A DNA stretch of 64,000 bases from Variovorax atrisoli 110B (lineage in GTDB: Bacteria; Pseudomonadota; Gammaproteobacteria; Burkholderiales; Burkholderiaceae_C). A model generated the notes under the pieces. It worked only from the letters and a program-made list of their open reading frames with translations, did not search any database and had not been told where the DNA came from. A program made the position numbers and the translations under genes. The DNA lies in assembly GCF_000382045.1 (NCBI RefSeq), contig NZ_KB907451.1:1-64000 (forward strand). The letters are read 5' to 3'. Shown here piece after piece: positions 34,360 to 42,326 of this stretch (within the stretch, counting starts at the first letter, position 1; the number at the start of each line of letters is the position of its first letter).

Positions 34360-35397
34360 ATGAGACACGGTGATATTTCGAGCAGCAACGATTGCGTGGG
34401 CGTCGCGGTCGTCAACTACAAGATGCCCCGCCTGCACACCAAGGCCGAGGTGCTGGACAACGCGCGCAAGATCGGCGAGATGCTGGTCGGCATGAAGAAG
34501 GGCCTGCCGGGCATGGACCTGGTGGTGTTCCCCGAGTACTCCACGCACGGGATCATGTACGACGCCAAGGAGATGTACGACACGGCCGCCACCGTGCCCG
34601 GCGAGGAGACGGCCATCTTCGCCGACGCCTGCCGCCGCGCCAACGTGTGGGGCGTGTTCTCGCTGACCGGCGAGCGCCACGAGGAGCACCCGAACAAGGC
34701 GCCCTACAACACGCTGATCCTCATGAACAACAAGGGCGAGATCGTCCAGAAGTACCGCAAGATCATGCCGTGGGTGCCCATCGAGGGCTGGTATCCGGGC
34801 GACTGCACCTACGTGAGCGAAGGCCCCAAGGGCATGAAGATCAGCCTGATCATCTGCGACGACGGCAACTACCCCGAGATCTGGCGCGACTGCGCGATGC
34901 GCGGCGCCGAGCTCATCATCCGCTGCCAGGGCTACATGTACCCCGCCAAGGAGCAGCAAATCATGGTGTCGAAGGCCATGGCATTCATGAACAACACCTA
35001 CGTGGCGGTGGCCAACGCGGCGGGCTTCGACGGCGTCTACTCGTACTTCGGCCACTCGGCGCTCATCGGCTTCGACGGCCGCACGCTGGGCGAATGCGGC
35101 GAGGAGGAGATGGGCATCAACTACGCCGAACTCTCCATGGGCCTGATCCGCGACGCGCGCAAGAACGGCCAGTCGCAGAACCACCTTTTCAAGCTGGTGC
35201 ACCGCGGCTACACCGGCACCATCAACTCGGGCGACGGCGACAAGGGCGTGGCGGCCTGCCCGTACAACTTCTACACGAAGTGGATCAACGACCCCGAGGG
35301 CACGCGCGAGATGGTGGAGTCGTTCACGCGAAGCACTGTGGGCACGCCCGAATGCCCGATCGAGGGCCTTCCGAACGAGCCGGCGCAACACCGATGA
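34360..35397 (+). CDS. amiE: Aliphatic amidase (acylamide amidohydrolase)
   Basis: 345 residues, AGGAG 7 nt before the ATG. The start [11 protein letters not shown] and most of the chain closely match Pseudomonas AmiE of the nitrilase superfamily. Catalytic Glu59 (FPEYS), Lys (QKYRKIMPW, about 134) and Cys (ICDDGNYPE, about 166) are all present. Hydrolyses short aliphatic amides such as acetamide to acid and ammonia in the cytoplasm. A leader terminator precedes it. The genes for the sensor AmiC and antiterminator AmiR found in Pseudomonas are absent here; instead a MoxR ATPase and a VWA protein follow with overlapping starts. Confidence 0.95.
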   Translation: MRHGDISSSNDCVGVAVVNYKMPRLHTKAEVLDNARKIGEMLVGMKKGLPGMDLVVFPEYSTHGIMYDAKEMYDTAATVPGEETAIFADACRRANVWGVFSLTGERHEEHPNKAPYNTLILMNNKGEIVQKYRKIMPWVPIEGWYPGDCTYVSEGPKGMKISLIICDDGNYPEIWRDCAMRGAELIIRCQGYMYPAKEQQIMVSKAMAFMNNTYVAVANAAGFDGVYSYFGHSALIGFDGRTLGECGEEEMGINYAELSMGLIRDARKNGQSQNHLFKLVHRGYTGTINSGDGDKGVAACPYNFYTKWINDPEGTREMVESFTRSTVGTPECPIEGLPNEPAQHR

Positions 35398-36212
35398 ACG
35401 CGGCGGTTGCCGATCCGCTGGCCGCCTACCGCATCGAGACCGAGCCTTTCTACCGGCCCGCGGGCAACGAGGTGGCGCTGTACCGGCAGGCGTACAGCCA
35501 CCGCATGCCGCTGATCCTGAAAGGCCCCACCGGCTGCGGCAAGACGCGCTTCGTGGAGCACATGGCGTGGTCGCTGGGCCGGCCGCTGGTCACGCTGGCC
35601 TGCAACGAGGACATGACGGCCTCCGACCTTGTCGGCCGCTACCTGCTCGACGCCGACGGCACGGCCTGGCACGACGGCCCGTTGACGCTGGCGGTGCGGC
35701 ACGGCGGCATCTGCTACCTCGACGAAGTGGTGGAGGCGCGGCAGGACACGACGGTGGTGATCCACCCGCTGACGGACGCGCGGCGCGTCCTTCCGCTGGA
35801 CAAGAAGGGCGAGCTGGTGCGTGCGCATCCGGACTTTCAGCTCGTGGTGTCGTACAACCCCGGCTACCAGAGCAGCGCCAAGGACATGAAGCCTTCGACC
35901 CGCCAGCGCTTCGCGGCACTGGAGTTCGACTACCCCGACAGCACACTCGAAGCCGAGATCGTGTCGCACGAGGCGCAGGTGGGCCTCGACCTCGCGGCAA
36001 GGCTGGTGGCCATCGCGCGTTGCTCTCGCGAGCTGAAGCAGCGGGGGCTCGACGAAGGCGTGTCGACGCGCATGCTGATCTACGCGGGCGTGCTGATCCG
36101 CGACGGCGTGACGCCGCGCGAGAGCTGCGAGATGACGATGACGCGCGCACTGACGGACGACCCCGACATGGCCAGCGCGCTGCGGGGCTTTGTCGAAGCG
36201 CAGTTCGGATGA
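35394..36212 (+). CDS. MoxR-type AAA+ ATPase (CbbQ/NorQ-like)
   Basis: 272 residues. Walker [13 protein letters not shown] (about 41-52), Walker [10 protein letters not shown] (about 104-112), sensor region VVSYNPGY and an arginine finger-like [15 protein letters not shown]. Resembles CbbQ/NorQ, which with a VWA partner remodels or activates enzymes. Starts in the amiE stop (ATGA) and overlaps the VWA gene likewise, so all three are translated as a unit. In Pseudomonas the ami operon also has an ATPase gene, amiB; whether this is its equivalent cannot be told from sequence alone. Confidence 0.9.
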   Translation: MNAAVADPLAAYRIETEPFYRPAGNEVALYRQAYSHRMPLILKGPTGCGKTRFVEHMAWSLGRPLVTLACNEDMTASDLVGRYLLDADGTAWHDGPLTLAVRHGGICYLDEVVEARQDTTVVIHPLTDARRVLPLDKKGELVRAHPDFQLVVSYNPGYQSSAKDMKPSTRQRFAALEFDYPDSTLEAEIVSHEAQVGLDLAARLVAIARCSRELKQRGLDEGVSTRMLIYAGVLIRDGVTPRESCEMTMTRALTDDPDMASALRGFVEAQFG

Positions 36213-37843
36213 ATGCCGCCTTGTCGCTGCTGGCCCGCGGTCTCGCCGGCATCGACGTGGAAGTGCAGGCCATGGCCGGCGCACGCGCCGTGCTCGTCGG
36301 CAAGCGCCTGCTGCTGCCCGGAGGCGCGGCTGCGGAAAGCCTGCGCCGGGCCATGGCCGCGCATGCGGTCGCGCACTTGCGCTACTCAACGCCCGCGCGA
36401 CCGGCGCGCGGGCTCAAGCCCATGGTCATCGCGGTTGCCTCCGCGATCGAGGACGCGCGCGTCGAGCAACTGCTGTGCCGCGATTTCCCCGGCCTGCGCG
36501 GCTGGTTCGCCGGATCGCAGGCGCCCGCGCCCGATCCGAAGGACCTCGGCTTCGCTGCGCTCATCGCACGCATGGACCGCATGCTGGCGCTGCCTGCATG
36601 GCAGGACGACAACCACTGGGTCAACAAGGCTCGCCGCCTGTTCGACGAAGCCGCGGCGCGCGCGGGCCTGGAAGACTACGACGCCTTCCGCGCCATCGCC
36701 TCCATCCTCGCCAACGATCTCGGCCAGATGCGCGTGCGCTTCGAGCCGCGGGACTACGCCGTGCCCGCGCCCTACCGCGACGACAACAGCTACCTCTGGG
36801 ATTTCGGCGATGCCGATACGCCGCCGGACGAGGCCATCGCGCTCCAGCAATCGGGCGCACGGCCGTCACCGCCAACGGATGCGCGCAACGCAGGCAGCGA
36901 CGACCGGCCACCCGAGGGCATCGACGAGATGACGGAACTGGGCCGCTTCACCTATCCCGAATGGGACCGCAGGCTGGAGCGCCTGCGCACCGACTGGTGC
37001 ACGGTGATCGAGAAGCTGCCCGCCTGGCAAGGCCTTCGCGCGCCGCGGGAGCAGGCCATGGCCGGCGGAGAACGCATCCCGCCGCTAGCCCCGCTCCGCG
37101 CCCGCCATCTCGACCGCACGCACCGGCTGCGCCGCCAGTGGGAAGGCGACGACGTCGACCTGGACGCCGCCATCGAAGTCATGATCGATCGCCGCGCGCG
37201 CCTGCGGCCCGATCCGCGTCTGTTCATGCGCGCGGGCAAGGGTCCGCGCCCGTCGAGCCTGCTGGTGCTGCTCGACCTGTCGGCGTCGGCGAACGATCCG
37301 GGTCCGCACGGCCTCTCGCTGCTGGACATCGAGAAGCAGGCTGCCCTGCTGCTCGCGGCATCGAAGGCGGCGCACGGCATCGACCGCCTCGCGATCCACG
37401 GCTTCTCGTCAAACACGCGCGCAGAGGTCTACTACTACCGCCTGCTCGACTTCGGCCAGCCGCCCGGCGCCGCATTGCACGCCACCCTCGCGGCCGTGCA
37501 AGGCCGCTACTCCACGCGCATGGGCGCGGCGCTGCGCCATGCCGCCTCGCACCTGCGCGACGAGCCCAACGACCGGCGAGCGATCCTGGTCGTGACCGAC
37601 GGCGCGCCCTCCGACATCGACGTGCACGACCCCGCGTATCTGATCGAAGATGCCCGCCAGGCCGTGGCCGAGGCACGCTCAACCGGCGTGCGCGTCGCCT
37701 GCATGGCGGTGGATGGCGCGGCCGATGCCTATGTGCGCCGCATCTTCGGCTGGCGCGACCACGGCATCGCCGACGATGTGCGAAAGCTCCCCCTGCGCCT
37801 AGCGCACATGGGTGCGCGGCTCGGAATGCTCAGGCCTGGCTGA
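36209..37843 (+). CDS. VWA-domain protein (CbbO/NorD-like), MoxR partner
   Basis: 544 residues. N-terminal ~300 residues are helical and acidic. The C-terminal von Willebrand A domain has an intact MIDAS: DLSASAND (about 356-363), a Thr-containing segment STRMGAAL and VVTDGAPSD (about 461-469). CbbO/NorD proteins act with CbbQ/NorQ ATPases as adaptors that direct remodelling of a client enzyme, such as Rubisco or NO reductase. Here the encoded client is by position AmiE, though another client is possible. The last 14 nt overlap the convergent LysR gene. Confidence 0.88.
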   Translation: MNAALSLLARGLAGIDVEVQAMAGARAVLVGKRLLLPGGAAAESLRRAMAAHAVAHLRYSTPARPARGLKPMVIAVASAIEDARVEQLLCRDFPGLRGWFAGSQAPAPDPKDLGFAALIARMDRMLALPAWQDDNHWVNKARRLFDEAAARAGLEDYDAFRAIASILANDLGQMRVRFEPRDYAVPAPYRDDNSYLWDFGDADTPPDEAIALQQSGARPSPPTDARNAGSDDRPPEGIDEMTELGRFTYPEWDRRLERLRTDWCTVIEKLPAWQGLRAPREQAMAGGERIPPLAPLRARHLDRTHRLRRQWEGDDVDLDAAIEVMIDRRARLRPDPRLFMRAGKGPRPSSLLVLLDLSASANDPGPHGLSLLDIEKQAALLLAASKAAHGIDRLAIHGFSSNTRAEVYYYRLLDFGQPPGAALHATLAAVQGRYSTRMGAALRHAASHLRDEPNDRRAILVVTDGAPSDIDVHDPAYLIEDARQAVAEARSTGVRVACMAVDGAADAYVRRIFGWRDHGIADDVRKLPLRLAHMGARLGMLRPG

Positions 37844-38723
37844 AGCTCTTGAGCACCTCGAGCACGCTCAGCGTCGCGCCGTCGAGCAGCGCATGCTGGC
37901 GGTGCGCGATGCCCACGCGGCGCGTGAGCTTCGGGCTCACGGGCAGGATCTGCATGCGATCGTTGCCGGGCACGAGGTCGGTCGACTGCTGCAGCGGCAG
38001 CAGCGCCGCGCCGTAGCCGGCGGACACCAGGCTGCGCATGGCGGCGTCGTAGTTGAGCTCGATGCGCGCACGCGGCGCGAAGCCGGCGGCGGCGAACCAC
38101 TCCATCGTGAGGCGGTACATGTGCGTGGTCGCCTCGTTGAAGATCAGCGGCTGCGCCGCGAGCCATGCGGGCGTCACGCGCTTCGGCGCCTTCCAGCGGC
38201 GCGGCACGAAGGCCATCATCGGCTGCTCGCACCAGGGCGTGACGACGATGCCGCGCAGCGGCGGCTGCGGAATGGCGACCAGGCCGATGTCGAGCGTGCC
38301 CGCGGCCAGCCGCTCCATGGCCTCGAAGGAGCCGCGGATGCTCACCTCCACGTCGATGCCCGAGTGCTCCGCGCCCAGCGCCTCCAGCACCTGCGGCAGC
38401 AGGTCGACCAGCACGCCGGTGGAGGTGCCCAGCCGCACGCGGCCCACCCGCCCCTCGGCCTGCCGCTTGACCGCCTCCACCGCGTCGTCGGTGTCGCGCA
38501 GCAGCTTGCGCCCGCGCTCCACCAGCGCGGCGCCCGCCGCCGTAGGCGTGATGCGCCGGTTGCCCCGCAGCACCAGCGGTGCGCCCAGGCGCGCTTCGAG
38601 CTCGCTGATGTGCAGGCTCACCGTGGGCTGTGCGAGGTGCAGCGCCTTGGCGGCGGCCGAGAAGGTACCGAGGTCGACGATCGCGATGAGGGTGCGCAGT
38701 TGGTCGAGGTTGAGCTGTCGCAT
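37830..38723 (-). CDS. LysR-family transcriptional regulator
   Basis: 297 residues from the ATG at 38723. Winged helix MRQLNLDQLRTLIAIVDLGTFSAAAKALHLAQPTVSLHISELE, then an effector domain. Divergent from the DUF1127 gene at 38830, with a TTGAGA-N10-TCTCAA site midway. The pairing of a LysR with a DUF1127 gene is, from memory, common in Comamonadaceae and other Burkholderiales. Its 3' end overlaps the VWA gene by 14 nt without shared direction. Confidence 0.88.
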   Translation of the reverse strand: MRQLNLDQLRTLIAIVDLGTFSAAAKALHLAQPTVSLHISELEARLGAPLVLRGNRRITPTAAGAALVERGRKLLRDTDDAVEAVKRQAEGRVGRVRLGTSTGVLVDLLPQVLEALGAEHSGIDVEVSIRGSFEAMERLAAGTLDIGLVAIPQPPLRGIVVTPWCEQPMMAFVPRRWKAPKRVTPAWLAAQPLIFNEATTHMYRLTMEWFAAAGFAPRARIELNYDAAMRSLVSAGYGAALLPLQQSTDLVPGNDRMQILPVSPKLTRRVGIAHRQHALLDGATLSVLEVLKSFSQA

Positions 38724-38752
38724 CGGGAAATGGCTGCTATCAGGAAGACTGA

Positions 38753-38774
38753 TTGAGAGTCTCAGGATTCTCAA
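38753..38774. promoter_or_regulatory. TTGAGA-N10-TCTCAA inverted repeat, LysR operator candidate
   Basis: Perfect 6-bp arms with an inner GAGAGTCTC, midway between the LysR start (38723) and the DUF1127 start (38830). It contains the T-N11-A type spacing typical of LysR sites. Confidence 0.55.
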
Positions 38775-38829
38775 CTTCCACAATAGCATGCCCGGCGGGA
38801 AGATGGGCCCACCAACCAAGGAGCCCATC

Positions 38830-39024
38830 GTGACCGCGCCGAAGCCAACGTCCTTTCACCAACGCCTGATCCATGCCCTGCGCGGCTGGCGCCGCCGCGT
38901 GGTGAATCGCCGCCGCGCGCGCCTCGACTCGCGGCAGCTCGCCGGCATGAGCGAGCACGAGCTTCGCGACCTGGGCATCGGGCGCAGCGAGGTGCCGCGG
39001 CTGCTGGACGAGCACAGGTACTGA
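38830..39024 (+). CDS. DUF1127 small basic protein
   Basis: 64 residues from a GTG at 38830 that has AAGGAG 6 nt upstream; upstream ATGs at 38787 and 38802 lack such a site. The C-terminal DUF1127 motif is clear: SRQLAGMSEHELRDLGIGRSEVPRLL. The N-terminal half is Arg-rich (LRGWRRRVVNRRRARL). Proteins of this class act in RNA-related or phosphate/carbon adaptive responses in alphaproteobacteria; the role here is unknown. Probably controlled by the divergent LysR. Confidence 0.8.
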   Translation: MTAPKPTSFHQRLIHALRGWRRRVVNRRRARLDSRQLAGMSEHELRDLGIGRSEVPRLLDEHRY

Positions 39025-39086
39025 GGCCACGCGCCGCGCGGCATCTTCTTCCGTGGCGCCCCTGTTTTGAGGTTCAAATCGGGGGC

Positions 39087-40778
39087 GTGCCCAAGTCAGC
39101 TCCACACGCCAACCAGGTCTTCATCGAACTCACCTCGCCGCAGTCGGTGAACGGCCGCCGCGCGGCCTTCCAGTCGCTGTGGCTGCTGGTGCGCATGCAG
39201 CATGCCCACGAGGCCGGAGCCGGCGTGGTTCGGCTGGCCGACCTGCGCGGCGAGGTGTCCGACGCCAGCACGCTGCGCATGGTGGTGAGCCGTGCATTCC
39301 GCGACTTCAAGGCCTGGGGCATCGATGCCGGCTGGGGCGAGGACACGCAGCGCGAGCCCCGCTTCCTCAACGCCGAGCGGCGCAGCCAGGGCCCCTTCTG
39401 GCTGCCTGCCGCCGAGGCGAAGCGCGTGCGCGTGCTGGTGGAAGGCCGCGCGGCCACCGCTGCCGAGATCGCCTCGTTCCTCGGACTGCGCTCCCGCAGC
39501 CATCGGCAGGCCGCCGGTTCGCCGCCGCCCGACGCGGTGCACCTGCAGGACGCCGCCTTCTGGAAGCAGCTCGTCGCCTCGCAGCAGGCGGCGCGGCAGG
39601 GGCGGCTGATGGCACCCGTGGCGGGCGAGAAGGCCGGCGAGAACGCGGGCGGCAGCGCGCTCGAATCGATCCGCCTGGCCGGCACGCTCGCCGCCACCGA
39701 CTTCCAGCGCGCGCTGGTCACGCTCAACGAGGCGATGCTGTGGCGCCGCCTCGGCGACAACGAGCAGGCGCGGCGCCGGCTGCAGGCGCTCAAGAAGCAG
39801 CGGCTCGCGCACCACGTGGCGGGCAACGACTACCTGGGTGCGATGGAGTGCATCGTCTCCGCATGGTGCGCCTACACCGCGCGCGACCTGCCGCTGGCGC
39901 AGTCGCTGTTGAGCGGCATGGCCGAGGACGCGGTGCGCGCCCTGGTTCTGCGCCACCACCCCGACGTGCGATTCGAGTGGTGCAACCTGTGGGCGCTGGC
40001 CTGCCGCTCGCGTGCGCTGGCGCTCGCGGCCGACGACAAGCCCGCCGCCGCCGCGCTGGCGGAGGAGTCGCTGCAGCGCTTCGGCGAGGCGCTGGCGGCG
40101 GCGTTCGAGTCGCACTCCTTCGACGCGGCGCAGCACGTGGCGGCCAACATGGGCATGGCCGCGTGGCTCTTCGACCGCGTGGGCCTCGCCGACCTGCCCG
40201 CGCTGGCGCACGACGGCAACACCGACACCACCCGCCGCGCGGTGCAGTGGATCGCCTTCAGCGAATGGCTCTGCGGCCACACCGACGGCCAGGGCCGCTC
40301 GGCATGGAACGCGATCTACCTGATGCGCATCGCGCGCGGCCACTGCCGGCCGGAGCGGCAGCCCACGCTCGCGCAGTTCCGCGCGCAGAAGCCGCTGGAC
40401 CCGGCCGCCATCTCGAGGCTCGCCGGCCCGCTGGCCGATGCCTTCGATTCCACCCACTGGCCCGCGCGCTGGGTGCAGGTGGCGCAGGCGCGGCTGGCCG
40501 ACCACCAGGCCGGGCGCCGACGCTACCCGGGCCTGCAGCACTGCAGCCTGCTGTTCGAGCACGCCTGGTACGCGGCGCATGCGGGCGAGCTGAAGGCCGC
40601 CGAGCAATCGCTGGCGCTGCTGCGCGAGGCGCTGCCGCAGCTGGTGCCCAGCGACCGCGCCTACTTCACCGAGTCGTGGAACGACCAGCTGCCGGCCGAG
40701 CTGGTGCTGGAAGCAAAGCCGCCGCGCCGTCCCGCCGCCCGCAGGAAACCCACGCAGCGCGCGGCTGTGGCACGCTAG
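39087..40778 (+). CDS. Uncharacterised protein, possible winged-helix plus helical-repeat architecture
   Basis: 563 residues from a GTG at 39087. Residues about 10-120 mix helices and strands (FIELTSPQSVNGRRAAFQSLWLLVRM, LADLRGEVSDASTLRMVVSRAFRDFKAWG, EPRFLNAERRSQGPFWLP) and could be a winged-helix-like DNA-binding fold. The remainder is strongly helical with Ala/Leu-rich antiparallel pairs (NEAMLWRRLGDNEQARRRL, ALALAADDKPAAAALAEESL, AWYAAHAGELKAAEQSLALL), like a TPR solenoid. Tail is basic (PPRRPAARRKPTQR). No NTPase motif, so not a STAND protein. I cannot name a family; a signal-transducing regulator is one possibility. Followed after 25 bp by a zinc-ribbon membrane protein. Confidence 0.75.
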   Translation: MPKSAPHANQVFIELTSPQSVNGRRAAFQSLWLLVRMQHAHEAGAGVVRLADLRGEVSDASTLRMVVSRAFRDFKAWGIDAGWGEDTQREPRFLNAERRSQGPFWLPAAEAKRVRVLVEGRAATAAEIASFLGLRSRSHRQAAGSPPPDAVHLQDAAFWKQLVASQQAARQGRLMAPVAGEKAGENAGGSALESIRLAGTLAATDFQRALVTLNEAMLWRRLGDNEQARRRLQALKKQRLAHHVAGNDYLGAMECIVSAWCAYTARDLPLAQSLLSGMAEDAVRALVLRHHPDVRFEWCNLWALACRSRALALAADDKPAAAALAEESLQRFGEALAAAFESHSFDAAQHVAANMGMAAWLFDRVGLADLPALAHDGNTDTTRRAVQWIAFSEWLCGHTDGQGRSAWNAIYLMRIARGHCRPERQPTLAQFRAQKPLDPAAISRLAGPLADAFDSTHWPARWVQVAQARLADHQAGRRRYPGLQHCSLLFEHAWYAAHAGELKAAEQSLALLREALPQLVPSDRAYFTESWNDQLPAELVLEAKPPRRPAARRKPTQRAAVAR

Positions 40779-40803
40779 CCGGATACGTCGTTCTCATCCG
40801 AGC

Positions 40804-41136
40804 ATGTCCGACAAGCCCAACGACCCCATCGACCTCGCTGCGCACCGCGAACGCCGCGCGCGGCTGCAGCAGCAGCGCCTGCGGGACGGGCGGCGCGACG
40901 CCGACCCGTCGCCGCCGGAGCCCGGTCCCGACGAGGTGCCCTGCGCACGGTGCGGGGAGCTCATCTACGGCAAGGTGCGGCAATGCCCGCATTGCGGCGT
41001 GCACTTTCTCGGCGGCGCCGCAGTCTTCGCGCCGAAGCCGAAGATGTCGCTGCGCACCAAGTGCATCGTCGTGCTGGTCACGCTGCTGCTGCTCTACATG
41101 GGCCTGAGCGACGACATCGCCCGCTGGTGGTGGTAG
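40804..41136 (+). CDS. Zinc-ribbon, C-terminal-TM small protein
   Basis: 110 residues. CARCGELIYGKVRQCPHCGVHF is a CxxC-N-CxxC zinc ribbon (about 47-68). A single membrane helix follows (CIVVLVTLLLLYMGL, about 87-102), ending in DDIARWWW. The charged N-terminus (HRERRARLQQQRLRDGRRDAD) faces the cytoplasm by the positive-inside rule. Unknown function; likely co-transcribed with the 39087 gene. Confidence 0.75.
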   Translation: MSDKPNDPIDLAAHRERRARLQQQRLRDGRRDADPSPPEPGPDEVPCARCGELIYGKVRQCPHCGVHFLGGAAVFAPKPKMSLRTKCIVVLVTLLLLYMGLSDDIARWWW

Positions 41137-41155
41137 CGGCAGCGGGGGCGAGGGC

Positions 41156-42196
41156 TCAGCGCGTGCCGGCCGGCGCGGCGGTCGACTGGCGCACCACCAG
41201 CTCGGGGCGCAGCACCACGGTCGATGCCGACATCGAATGGCCATCGATCTCCTCGAACAGCATCTCGGCCGCGCGCCAGCCCAGCTCGCGGTGCGGCAGG
41301 CGGATGGTGGTGAGCGGCGGGGCGACCATGTCGACCAGCGGCATGTCGTTGTGGCCGGTGACCGAGATGTCCTGCGGCACGCGCAGGCCCGCCTCGCGCA
41401 GCGCGTCGTAGGCGCCCAGCGCGACCAGGTCGTTGCAGCACACCACGGCCTGGGGCGCGGCGCCGGCCGCGAGCATCTGCTTCATCGCCTCGGCGCCGGC
41501 CTCGCGGCTGTAGCTCGCGCACTCCACCACGCGGAAAGGCTTCATGCGGTGGTCGCGCAGCGCCTGCTCCACGCCCAGGCGCCGGCCCACGCCGGTGGGA
41601 ATGGTCTGCGGGCCCGCGAGGTGCGCGATGCGCTTGTGGCCCAGGCCCACGAGGTGGTCGACCGCGAGCTTCATCGCGAGCCGGTCGTCGCTGACGACCG
41701 CCGGCAGGCGGCCGGTCTCGTCGGCGCGGTTGACCAGCACGGCCGTCATGCCGGCCCTGGTGACGAAGTCGACCAGCGGATCGTCGCGCGTGGCGGTGGC
41801 CATGACCACGCCGTCGACGCGCTGCGCCAGCATGCGCTCCAGCACCGGCCGCGCGAGTGAGTGGTCGACCACGTTGGTGACGAACACGAAGTAGCCGCGC
41901 GCGGCGGCGCTGGCCTCGATGCCCTGCAGGATCGGCGGGAACACCGCGTTGGTGATGTCGGGCACCAGCACGCCGATGGTGTGGGTGCGCCCCGTGCGCA
42001 GCGCCGAGGCCGCGCGGTTGGGCCGATAGCCCAGGCGCTGCGCCGCCTCCTCGACCACGCGCAGCACCTCCTCGCTGATCAGCGAGCGCTTCTCGGGACT
42101 CAGCGCGCGCGAGACGGTGGACACGTGCACGCCGGCGGCGCGGGCGACGTCGCGGATGGTGACGGGCGAAGACGGGGCGGATGGGTTGGCGGCCAT
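41156..42196 (-). CDS. LacI-family transcriptional repressor
   Basis: 346 residues. Classic N-terminal HTH and hinge (VTIRDVARAAGVHVSTVSRALS; LGYRPNRAASALRTGRTHTIGVLVPDI) and a periplasmic-binding-protein-like core. Two operators TGCAAACGATTG lie in the intergenic region, one 4 bp upstream of its own start, the other between a good promoter and the dioxygenase start. This is strong evidence for repression of the 42327 operon and itself. The inducer is presumably a pathway substrate; LacI proteins commonly bind sugars, but aromatic-pathway regulators occur. Confidence 0.92.
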   Translation of the reverse strand: MAANPSAPSSPVTIRDVARAAGVHVSTVSRALSPEKRSLISEEVLRVVEEAAQRLGYRPNRAASALRTGRTHTIGVLVPDITNAVFPPILQGIEASAAARGYFVFVTNVVDHSLARPVLERMLAQRVDGVVMATATRDDPLVDFVTRAGMTAVLVNRADETGRLPAVVSDDRLAMKLAVDHLVGLGHKRIAHLAGPQTIPTGVGRRLGVEQALRDHRMKPFRVVECASYSREAGAEAMKQMLAAGAAPQAVVCCNDLVALGAYDALREAGLRVPQDISVTGHNDMPLVDMVAPPLTTIRLPHRELGWRAAEMLFEEIDGHSMSASTVVLRPELVVRQSTAAPAGTR

Positions 42197-42199
42197 TGG

Positions 42200-42213
42200 T
42201 GCAAACGATTGTC
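42200..42213. promoter_or_regulatory. LacI operator O1 (own gene)
   Basis: TGCAAACGATTGTC, twelve of fourteen bases identical to the operator at 42303-42316. Central CpG flanked by TGCAA/TTGYA arms is characteristic of LacI/GalR family operators. It lies over the translation start region of the repressor gene. Confidence 0.75.
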
Positions 42214-42272
42214 GCAGGGGGCATCGGCTCAGGTCGGCTTTCTGCCATTTGAAGACCCCGGATCACCTCCAT

Positions 42273-42300
42273 TTTACTTTTCGGCGATATGGACTAATAT
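42273..42300 (+). promoter_or_regulatory. Sigma70-type promoter of the dioxygenase operon
   Basis: TTTACT (42273-42278), 16-bp spacer and TAATAT (42295-42300). The transcription start would fall about 42306-42308, inside operator O2. Confidence 0.55.
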
Positions 42301-42302
42301 CG

Positions 42303-42316
42303 TGCAAACGATTGCA
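42303..42316. promoter_or_regulatory. LacI operator O2 (dioxygenase operon)
   Basis: TGCAAACGATTGCA: TGCAA and TTGCA arms around a CG centre, directly after the -10 and 10 bp before the ATG. Position over the expected start point implies steric repression. Centres of O1 and O2 are 103 bp apart, close to ten helical turns, so DNA looping is possible. Confidence 0.8.
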
Positions 42317-42326
42317 AAGACTTGCC

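Noticed and set aside
35394..37843. MoxR-VWA pair as an anti-phage defence module
   Set aside because: Closest resemblance is CbbQ/CbbO and NorQ/NorD; coupling to amiE and absence of a nuclease or other effector make a chaperone role more likely.
39087..40778. Large helical protein as a STAND-type defence or toxin-sensor gene
   Set aside because: No Walker A or B motif or effector domain is visible.
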